From assembly GCA_947570515.1 (NCBI GenBank), contig CANOUM010000042.1, positions 1 through 10,936 on the forward strand: 10,936 nucleotides of DNA, read 5' to 3'. The translations under genes were made by a program, and so were the position numbers. Under the pieces are notes generated by a model. It was not told the DNA's origin and searched no databases. It saw only the letters and a list, made by a program, of their open reading frames with translations. Below, one piece after another: positions 6,329 to 10,936 of this stretch. Numbering within the stretch: the first letter of the stretch is position 1; each line of letters begins with the position of its first letter. Origin of the DNA: an uncultured Clostridia bacterium (GTDB taxonomy: Bacteria > Bacillota > Clostridia > Lachnospirales > Bianqueaceae).

Positions 6329-7201
6329 TTACTTGTTCTTGACAGGCATCCAGATCTCCCATTGATATTCGTTTGAGCTTGCATCGCCGTCAGGATAAAC
6401 TTCAAGGCTGGGAACAGATTCATCCCGTTCATACTGACTTGCGGGGAACCATTCGGTCAAAATGCGGGCAAATGCATCCGGTACATAATCAATGCCACTC
6501 GGAGAAACGATGGTAAATACAGCCCATGTTGCAGCAGGAATGGTTTCTATGGTCATGTCATCGAGTTTAGTCCCTTTATATTCTGCTCCGATGATTGCTT
6601 TTGTCTGCCCCTCCTTTGATGGAAAGTAGGCGCCGACTTGCCAAAAAGGGGCGGAATAATAACTGAGTGCTCCGTCACCATTTCGCAAACGTGGATTGTA
6701 ATTATCCATGAACTCGCGCCAAAGAGGTGTTAAACTATCATTCGGCTCGCATTCTGTATGATCATATCCTGATAAGCCCATGATTTTGAAACTGTCTTTC
6801 TTTTCAATTCTGAAATTCATTTCATTCACTCCTTTAATTGTAAGTACGAAGGTAATTGGCGGAAATGTTTTTAAGGAAATGCCAGTCTTTCGAGCAGATA
6901 AAGGGGTCGTTCCATGTAGTTCTTTGAACGCTCTCGTAAAGGTAGTGGGAGATTCATAGCAGTATTTTAAGGCAATATCTATGATTTTTTCGCTGCTATT
7001 CTGAATATCAAAAACAGCCTGTGATAATCGCCTGCGGCGAATGTATTCGGAAACAGACATTCCTGCCATGAATGAGAATATACGGGAAAATTCATACATA
7101 GAACAGCCAACAATGCTTGACAATGAATCGTAGTGAATGGGATGTGTCAAGTTTTCCTCGATATACTGAATGACGGTATTCATTCCATTAAGCCAGTCCA
7201 T
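6329..7201 (-). CDS. AraC-family transcriptional regulator with GyrI-like effector-binding domain
   Basis: DNA-binding regulator of 290 residues. Residues 8-105 are the AraC/XylS double HTH: the first around DSLSSIVGCSMYEFSRIFS, the second around IIDIALKYCYESPTTFTRAFK, ending in the conserved GTTPLSAR. After a short linker, residues 128-290 form a GyrI-like (BmrR/Rob-type) effector-binding domain starting NFRIEKKDSFKIMGLSGYD and ending YQWEIWMPVK. This N-terminal AraC plus C-terminal GyrI arrangement is common in Bacillota and usually responds to hydrophobic or cationic small molecules. AAAGGAGG precedes the start. Base composition looks lower in GC than that of the transporter genes, possibly a sign of separate ancestry. 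The target genes are not evident; the DUF1848 gene just downstream is one candidate. Confidence 0.93.
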   Translation of the reverse strand: MDWLNGMNTVIQYIEENLTHPIHYDSLSSIVGCSMYEFSRIFSFMAGMSVSEYIRRRRLSQAVFDIQNSSEKIIDIALKYCYESPTTFTRAFKELHGTTPLSARKTGISLKTFPPITFVLTIKGVNEMNFRIEKKDSFKIMGLSGYDHTECEPNDSLTPLWREFMDNYNPRLRNGDGALSYYSAPFWQVGAYFPSKEGQTKAIIGAEYKGTKLDDMTIETIPAATWAVFTIVSPSGIDYVPDAFARILTEWFPASQYERDESVPSLEVYPDGDASSNEYQWEIWMPVKNK

Positions 7202-7223
7202 ACAATTCCTCCTTTCGTTTATG

Positions 7224-7229
7224 ATTATA
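7224..7229 (-). promoter_or_regulatory. Candidate -10 box close to the AraC-type gene
   Basis: TATAAT on the minus strand lies 23 bases before the start codon. No TTGACA-like hexamer stands at 16-18 bases, so use would require an activator. The resulting leader would be very short. Confidence 0.25.
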
Positions 7230-7294
7230 AGTGCATGAAAAAGTTTTATCTTTACATTTGTTGCTAAGTTTGGATAGTTTATCGTTATGAGCTT

Positions 7295-7337
7295 AAAATC
7301 CTATGTGAATATCTGACGAATACTCACATAGGATTTT
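7295..7337. other. 14-bp perfect hairpin upstream of the AraC-type gene
   Basis: AAAATCCTATGTGA (7295-7308) pairs perfectly with TCACATAGGATTTT (7324-7337) around a 15-base loop. A T-rich tail follows on the plus strand, but no plus-strand gene precedes it. On the minus strand it would lie at about +17 of a transcript from the promoter at 7361-7389 that reads into the AraC-type gene. It may be an attenuator, a stabilising 5' hairpin, a protein-binding dyad or a leftover terminator. Confidence 0.6.
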
Positions 7338-7360
7338 ATCTTTCTTTATCTAATGATTAT

Positions 7361-7389
7361 ATTATAAAATTAGGGAAGAGAGAAAACAA
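7361..7389 (-). promoter_or_regulatory. Candidate promoter of the AraC-type regulator
   Basis: On the minus strand TTGTTT (7384-7389) and TATAAT (7361-7366) are 17 bases apart. Transcription would start near 7354 and give a leader of about 150 bases that begins with the 7295-7337 hairpin. The stretch 7390-7480 is AT-rich and shows nothing else I can support. Confidence 0.5.
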
Positions 7390-7481
7390 TAGAAGTGATG
7401 AAAAATTTTTAGATTTTTTATTCTTTTAATTATATGCTCAAGGTGTTGAACTTGAAAACGGATAAAAACGATTTAAAATAT

Positions 7482-7518
7482 AAAATGCTGTCTTAGCGAC
7501 TGGCTAAGACAGCATTTT
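7482..7518 (-). terminator. Rho-independent terminator of the zinc-finger membrane protein gene
   Basis: A 16-bp perfect stem (AAAATGCTGTCTTAGC with GCTAAGACAGCATTTT) encloses a 5-base loop. On the minus strand it is followed by TTTTATATTTT and lies 19 bases beyond the stop codon of the gene at 7538-7933. Confidence 0.85.
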
Positions 7519-7537
7519 CGGGTTTTGATTGGCGTGT

Positions 7538-7933
7538 TTATTTGGGGGCTCCGCATTCCAGACAGGTTTTACGAGAAACAGGATTTTCTGCATGGCAGGA
7601 TTTACAGATCCAATATCCCGGTTTGGCCGTGGGATGAGTCTTGGATGCATTGGAAACAAGAACGCTTTTATTTTCATTTTGCGGTTCTGCGTCTGGTTTG
7701 TCTTTGGGTACTGCCTGTTTTTTCAAAAAGCGTTCCTGATTAGCCAGGATTCTTTCCTGATTATCCAAAAGCTGGCCAACAGCAAAGAGGACGGCGCCGG
7801 ACAGCGCTACTGAGATGAAATTGCTCAGAAAGAGGGTAAAAGAAAATTCACCCAGAACATTTGCTGTTGCAATGGAACCAATGAAGCCGAAAACACAAAG
7901 AACGATAGCGGCTATTTTTAGAATTTTAGACAT
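7538..7933 (-). CDS. Small membrane protein with C-terminal RanBP2-type-like zinc finger
   Basis: A protein of 131 residues, not assignable to a named family from sequence alone. It has two hydrophobic helices (about 4-24 and 34-55), a charged, possibly coiled segment containing two copies of an NQER motif (about 56-72: LLDNQERILANQERFLKKQ), a polar linker, and a C-terminal zinc finger with C110, C113, C124 and C127. W108 and N117 stand in the positions of the W-x-C-x2-C-x3-N-x6-C-x2-C pattern of RanBP2-type fingers; general bacterial zinc-ribbon domains are the alternative. The finger would face the cytoplasm if both helices span the membrane. The start at 7933 follows TAGGAGG; an in-frame ATG 18 codons upstream lacks such a site. 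It has its own promoter and terminator, so it is probably monocistronic. Confidence 0.82.
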   Translation of the reverse strand: MSKILKIAAIVLCVFGFIGSIATANVLGEFSFTLFLSNFISVALSGAVLFAVGQLLDNQERILANQERFLKKQAVPKDKPDAEPQNENKSVLVSNASKTHPTAKPGYWICKSCHAENPVSRKTCLECGAPK

Positions 7934-8012
7934 AATGAGTATCCTCCTAACGGGCTTATGTACAGAGAGATTAATAGAAGCTGCCAATAGCCCTTATAAA
8001 ATTGTAGTTTAG

Positions 8013-8040
8013 ATTATAACAGGAATTTGAATTTTAGCAA
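8013..8040 (-). promoter_or_regulatory. Promoter of the zinc-finger membrane protein gene
   Basis: On the minus strand TTGCTA (8035-8040) is separated by 16 bases from TATAAT (8013-8018), which carries an extended -10 TG one base upstream. Transcription would start near 8006 and give a leader of about 70 bases. Confidence 0.6.
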
Positions 8041-8129
8041 GCAGAGGTAAAGTGTTGGTTTGGAACTTTTTAGATGCTGGTATCGAGTTTATCAAAATTT
8101 TAGAATTTAAAGATCGGTATAAATATAAG

Positions 8130-8178
8130 ATTTAGAAAATGAAGAGGAAAGTAGTTTATCTCTTCATAATTTCTAAAT
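8130..8178. other. Long unexplained hairpin
   Basis: ATTTAGAAA then ATGAAGAG (8130-8146) pairs with CTCTTCAT (8160-8167) and, after a 2-base bulge, TTTCTAAAT (8170-8178): 17 base pairs around a 13-base loop. It lies between the tRNA terminator and the promoter at 8013-8040. No long T tract follows on either strand. The rest of 8041-8200 shows nothing I can identify. Confidence 0.6.
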
Positions 8179-8218
8179 ATTGCAAATGATGGGGGAATGA
8201 CGGCACCGAGAAAAATCA

Positions 8219-8258
8219 AAAGCTCCGAGATCCTCTGCTTAATAAGATTTCGGAGTTT
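8219..8258 (-). terminator. Probable terminator of the tRNA-Gly transcript
   Basis: On the minus strand CTCCGAAATC pairs with GATCTCGGAG (one A-C mismatch) around a 19-base loop and is followed by CTTTTGATTTTT. It begins about nine bases after the mature tRNA 3' end. Confidence 0.65.
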
Positions 8259-8266
8259 TCTGTTAG

Positions 8267-8338
8267 AGCGCGAAACGAGATTCGAACTCGCGACCCTCGC
8301 CTTGGCAAGGCGATGCTCTACCACTGAGCCATTCGCGC
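8267..8338 (-). tRNA. tRNA-Gly (anticodon GCC)
   Basis: A complete cloverleaf can be folded on the minus strand. The 7-bp acceptor stem is GCGCGAA/TTCGCGC, the D arm is GCTC/GAGC, the anticodon arm is TCGCC-TTGCCAA-GGCGA, and the T arm is GCGAG-TTCGAAT-CTCGT, with a T discriminator base. The anticodon GCC reads GGC and GGU glycine codons. CCA is not encoded. No other tRNA gene adjoins it, so it is transcribed alone from its own promoter. Confidence 0.96.
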
Positions 8339-8366
8339 ATATATGCAATTTATTTCAACGACAAAC

Positions 8367-8415
8367 ATTATATAATAGCTTTCGAACACTGTCAAGTCTA
8401 AAATTGAAAATTTTA
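8367..8415 (-). promoter_or_regulatory. Consensus promoter of tRNA-Gly with an AT-rich UP-like element
   Basis: On the minus strand a perfect TTGACA (8390-8395) and a perfect TATAAT (8367-8372) are 17 bases apart. Directly upstream, 8396-8415 is rich in A and T tracts (AAAATTTTCAATTTT), as expected of an RNA polymerase alpha-subunit UP element. This is the strongest promoter in the window. Confidence 0.88.
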
Positions 8416-8421
8416 ACGTAG

Positions 8422-8457
8422 GGCAGGGCTTTTTCTAATGAAAGTAAAAGCCCTGCC
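8422..8457 (-). terminator. Probable terminator of the XRE-type regulator gene
   Basis: A perfect 12-bp stem (GGCAGGGCTTTT with AAAAGCCCTGCC) encloses a 12-base loop, 23 bases after the regulator stop codon. The tail on the minus strand (CTACGTTAAAATTTT) is not a clean T run, so termination may be imperfect. It separates the gene from the tRNA promoter. Confidence 0.6.
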
Positions 8458-8480
8458 GCATTCTTCGGTTGGGCAGAGAA

Positions 8481-9257
8481 TCAGCGTTCGCCAAGAATCT
8501 GTTGAATCAAATCGTTACTGATAAACGGAGCGATAGAAGTAATGGCGGAGAGTCCCTGCGATAATATTACCTTTTTGGCAATGGAATCCAGAGTACCCTG
8601 AGACAGGAAGGGAGCAACGGATGCAATGTGCTCGATTCCTGTCTTTTCATATTCTTGCTCAGCAAGCATATCGAGGCATTTTGAGCTGATAAATGGAAAA
8701 AGGGAAGTGAGCGTTTCAATTCCGTTTTTTTGGCATTCCTGCTTTGCAATGGCGTCAATGCGTGCTGTACTCATAAAGGGAAGAATAGAGGAAAGCACAG
8801 AAATGCCATTTTTCTCATAAGCCTTTTCAGCCAATTGATCAATGCCTTCTTCATCAATAAAGGGAAGCAGAGGCGAAAGCTCAGATATATCGCCTGAAAA
8901 TTCGATCGGAGGATCGGTATGCTCAAAGGCTGTTTTAAACTGATCCGGTTTCAGAACAGGAGCGGCAGTGCTCAGCTCCTGCGGAGAAATTTCGGCATTT
9001 TCCAGATAGGCATCGCCTTCTTCAGAGAGTAAACCCTCTACGAGAGAGGAGGATTCACCGAGGAGCTCATCAATCGGAAGGCCGAGCAGGCGGGAAACAT
9101 CAGGGAGCTTGGCAATATCCGGCATAGAAACACCTCGTTCCCAGTTGCTGATAGCCTGAAAGCTGACGCCGAGCTGGTCGGCCAGTTCAAGCTGCGTCAT
9201 ATTTTGCGCTTTGCGCGCAGACGAAATGAGTTTGGCAGTATGCTGCATGTTAAACAT
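8481..9257 (-). CDS. XRE-family regulator with C-terminal 28-residue tandem repeats
   Basis: Predicted cytoplasmic DNA-binding regulator of 258 residues. Residues 6-66 are an XRE/Cro-type HTH: MTQLELADQLGVSFQAISNW, then ERGVSMPD and LLGLPIDELLG. After an acidic linker, residues 123-258 are five tandem repeats of 28 residues (123, 151, 179, 207, and 235 to the end), with a degenerate earlier unit at about 91-122. Each unit has the pattern L-x-S near position 5, then P-F at 10-11, (I/L)-D near 17-18 and A at about 21. The repeats are probably paired helices forming a solenoid for protein contacts or oligomerisation. The start was placed at 9257, ten bases after AAAGGA; an in-frame ATG 21 codons upstream lies next to the -10 region. 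The gene is divergent from the DUF885 lipoprotein gene. Confidence 0.88.
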   Translation of the reverse strand: MFNMQHTAKLISSARKAQNMTQLELADQLGVSFQAISNWERGVSMPDIAKLPDVSRLLGLPIDELLGESSSLVEGLLSEEGDAYLENAEISPQELSTAAPVLKPDQFKTAFEHTDPPIEFSGDISELSPLLPFIDEEGIDQLAEKAYEKNGISVLSSILPFMSTARIDAIAKQECQKNGIETLTSLFPFISSKCLDMLAEQEYEKTGIEHIASVAPFLSQGTLDSIAKKVILSQGLSAITSIAPFISNDLIQQILGER

Positions 9258-9320
9258 AGAAATCAAATCCTTTCCTTTAATAAAAATAAGCTGTGATAGA
9301 TCCGAATCTGCTGATAGCAT

Positions 9321-9348
9321 AGCATAAATGAAGCGAAAAAGCGATCAA
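9321..9348 (-). promoter_or_regulatory. Promoter of the XRE-type regulator
   Basis: On the minus strand TTGATC (9343-9348) and TATGCT (9321-9326) are 16 bases apart. The -35 box lies inside the operator-like site 9343-9359, which points to autoregulation. Confidence 0.5.
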
Positions 9349-9382
9349 GTGCTTGTTGAGTCCCGGATCAAGCGCTAGTTGA
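9343..9382. promoter_or_regulatory. Twin operator-like sites between divergent genes
   Basis: GATCAAGTGCTTGTTGA (9343-9359) and GATCAAGCGCTAGTTGA (9366-9382) differ at two positions and repeat every 23 bases, about two helical turns. Each is a partial dyad, TCAA-N7-TTGA around an AGYGCT core. One overlaps the regulator's -35 box and the other the lipoprotein's -35 box. A further 9-base inverted repeat flanks them (TGATAGCAT 9312-9320, ATGCTATCA 9398-9406). They are the best candidate binding sites for the adjacent XRE-type protein. Confidence 0.65.
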
Positions 9383-9407
9383 TTTTAGAAAAGTATCATG
9401 CTATCAT
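9379..9407 (+). promoter_or_regulatory. Promoter of the DUF885 lipoprotein gene
   Basis: TTGATT (9379-9384) and TATCAT (9402-9407) are 17 bases apart, and transcription would start near 9414. The -35 box overlaps the end of the operator-like site 9366-9382. Confidence 0.55.
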
Positions 9408-9443
9408 AAACGGGTATTGATACATTTGACAGGGAGGGTAACT

Positions 9444-10936
9444 ATGAAAATAAAGCAAAAGTTTACGGCGGTGCTGCTTGGGCTTAGCCTGCTTCTTTCA
9501 GCGGCATTGCTGAGCGGCTGTTCGCCGGAAAAGGAACAGCAGGCGTTTGATGCTTTTTTGCAGGAGATGTTTGCCGAAGAGGTAACAAGCGATACGATTA
9601 CGCTGCATTACACATTGGCGGATCCTGAAAAGCAGGATATCATACCGCCTGAGGTGACGTATGGCGAGGTTGATTTTTCGGAGGAGGGGCTCAAAGAAGC
9701 CAAGAAGGAATTGGAGGAAAGCCTGAAGGAGCTGGAGGGCTTTCGCTATCGTCAGCTGACGGAGGAGCAGAAGTTAAATTATGATGTGATTCATGAGCTG
9801 ATGCAGACAGAGCTGGCTTTTTATGATCATCCGTATCTGTACGAGCCGTTTGCGTATACCAGCGGCGTGCAGGCCAATCTGCCGATTACGCTTTCGGAGT
9901 ATAAGCTTTATGATCAGCAGGATGTGGAGGATTATCTGCAGCTGATTGAGCAGATGCCGGCTTATTTCCAGAGTTATCTGGATTTTGAACGGGTAAAATC
10001 CGAAAAAGGGCTTTTCATGGCAAAGAGCTGTGCGGAGGAGGTCATTCGTCAGTGCTCTGATTTTATTGCGGAGCCGGAGGAAAATCTGCTGATCGAAACC
10101 TTTAATGACAGGGTGGCTCAGGTCCCCGGCCTTTCTAAGGAGCAGGTTGAGACCTATCAAAAGACCAATCGGGATGCCGTACTGACTCATGTGATTCCGA
10201 CTTATGAAAATGTTATTCAGGTTTTCGAGGAGCTGAAGGACACCGGCAAAAACGAGCTGGGTCTCAGCCATTTGGAGGGCGGCAAGGAATACTATGAATA
10301 CCTTCTGAAAAGCAATGTGGGCACCGGCAAGACGCCGGAAGAAGTGATTGCGCTGCTGGAGCAGGCCATGGAAGAGCGGCTCACGGAGCTGTATTCATTT
10401 TTCATGGAGAATCAGGATGTATATTATGCATATCTGGAAACAGAAGAGATCTATGGGGAGCTGGATCCCAAGGAGGCCATTCAGCATTTTCAGGAGGTGT
10501 TCTCAGACCGTTTCCCCGAGATTCCCCCAATTGAATTTAAGGTAAGTCCGGTGCACAAATCACTGGAGGCCAGCGTCAGCCCGGCATTTTATATGACGCC
10601 TGCCATGGATGATTATCACAATAATTCCATCTATATCAACGGCGGGACCGAGAGCATGGGCTCTCTGTGGGCTACCTTTGCACATGAAGGAATCCCCGGC
10701 CATATGTATCAGTTTGTGTACTTTCTGTCTCAGGAGCCGGAACCCATCCGCGCACTGCTATCCTTCAGCGGTTATCAGGAAGGCTGGGCAACCTATGTGG
10801 AAATGATGAGCTATGAGTATTATGATTTTGAGGATCCGGGCTTTGCCGTGCTCGAGAGAATCAATGGGGAAATTAACCTGTTGGTATCTGCACGCCTGGA
10901 GATCGGCATTAACTATGAGGGATGGACGCTTGAAGA
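9444..10936 (+). CDS. DUF885 family lipoprotein, predicted zinc peptidase-like (partial, C-terminus outside window)
   Basis: The 497 visible residues run uninterrupted to the window edge. Residues 1-26 are a lipoprotein signal peptide with a KIKQK basic start, a hydrophobic core and the lipobox LSGC (cysteine C26), so the protein should be anchored on the outer face of the membrane. The body matches the DUF885 family, with the metal-binding signature HEGIPGH (H414, E415, H420) in the place of the family's HEAIPGH, and the downstream acidic motif QEGWATYVE (E446) that could supply a third ligand. DUF885 proteins resemble zinc carboxypeptidases, so extracellular peptide hydrolysis is the likely role; the substrate is unknown. 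GGGAGGG precedes the start by seven bases. The gene is divergent from the XRE-type regulator and shares its operator region. Confidence 0.92.
   Translation, partial: MKIKQKFTAVLLGLSLLLSAALLSGCSPEKEQQAFDAFLQEMFAEEVTSDTITLHYTLADPEKQDIIPPEVTYGEVDFSEEGLKEAKKELEESLKELEGFRYRQLTEEQKLNYDVIHELMQTELAFYDHPYLYEPFAYTSGVQANLPITLSEYKLYDQQDVEDYLQLIEQMPAYFQSYLDFERVKSEKGLFMAKSCAEEVIRQCSDFIAEPEENLLIETFNDRVAQVPGLSKEQVETYQKTNRDAVLTHVIPTYENVIQVFEELKDTGKNELGLSHLEGGKEYYEYLLKSNVGTGKTPEEVIALLEQAMEERLTELYSFFMENQDVYYAYLETEEIYGELDPKEAIQHFQEVFSDRFPEIPPIEFKVSPVHKSLEASVSPAFYMTPAMDDYHNNSIYINGGTESMGSLWATFAHEGIPGHMYQFVYFLSQEPEPIRALLSFSGYQEGWATYVEMMSYEYYDFEDPGFAVLERINGEINLLVSARLEIGINYEGWTLE

Noticed and set aside
7301..7330. 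A CRP/FNR-type site, because TGTGA and TCACA face each other.
   Set aside because: The half-sites are separated by 15 bases instead of six and are part of a longer 14-bp hairpin stem.
8041..8338. Integration of a mobile element at the tRNA-Gly gene.
   Set aside because: No integrase gene and no second copy of the tRNA 3' end are visible in the window.
8197..8421. Open frames on both strands over 8100-8421.
   Set aside because: They are read through the tRNA-Gly gene, its promoter and its terminator and show no domain or proper start.
9774..10271. A 165-codon open frame on the minus strand.
   Set aside because: It is the antisense shadow of the DUF885 lipoprotein gene, whose signal peptide, lipobox and metal-binding motif are clear in the plus strand.

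Overview
The window looks like chromosome of a Gram-positive anaerobe of the Bacillota, probably a gut Clostridia/Lachnospiraceae-type organism. The support is strong AGGAGG-type ribosome binding sites before nearly every gene, sigma-A promoters close to TTGACA/TATAAT, a tRNA without encoded CCA, a NatA/LnrL-like ABC-2 exporter with a HisKA_3 kinase, and a DUF1848 gene. This is inference from gene content; no marker gene allows a species call.

Layout. 1-1343 (minus): a NarL-type response regulator (C-terminus cut by the window edge), preceded in its operon by a membrane HisKA_3 histidine kinase. 1344-2136: a 793-base divergent intergenic region with the kinase promoter, a perfect inverted repeat that could bind the response regulator, a weak promoter facing right, and a roughly 600-base leader built of shuffled, repeated small palindromes. 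2137-5359 (plus): an ABC ATPase and two ABC-2 permeases in one operon, closed by a terminator shared with the convergent gene. Together 1-5359 form a sensing-and-export module with the same parts as Bacillus subtilis LnrJKLMN (linearmycin resistance), but with the regulators divergent from the transporter.

5372-7201 (minus): a DUF1848 protein with a C-terminal radical-SAM-like CX3CX2C cysteine cluster, and upstream of it an AraC-type regulator with a GyrI-like effector-binding domain. 7202-7537 is AT-rich, with two strong hairpins and candidate promoters. 7538-7933 (minus): a small two-helix membrane protein ending in a zinc finger that fits the RanBP2-type pattern. 7934-8266 holds its promoter, an unexplained long hairpin and the tRNA terminator. 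8267-8338 (minus): tRNA-Gly(GCC) with a consensus promoter.

8481-9257 (minus): an XRE-type regulator whose C-terminal half is a tandem array of 28-residue repeats. It is divergent from a DUF885 lipoprotein (9444 to the window end, plus), a predicted zinc peptidase-like protein. Two near-identical 17-base sites lie between them, each overlapping the -35 box of one of the two promoters, so the regulator probably controls itself and the lipoprotein gene.

The least explained part is the palindrome mosaic in the transporter leader. It has hairpins presenting a Shine-Dalgarno sequence in the loop followed directly by ATG, and a degenerate copy of that module supplies the transporter's own ribosome binding site and start codon.
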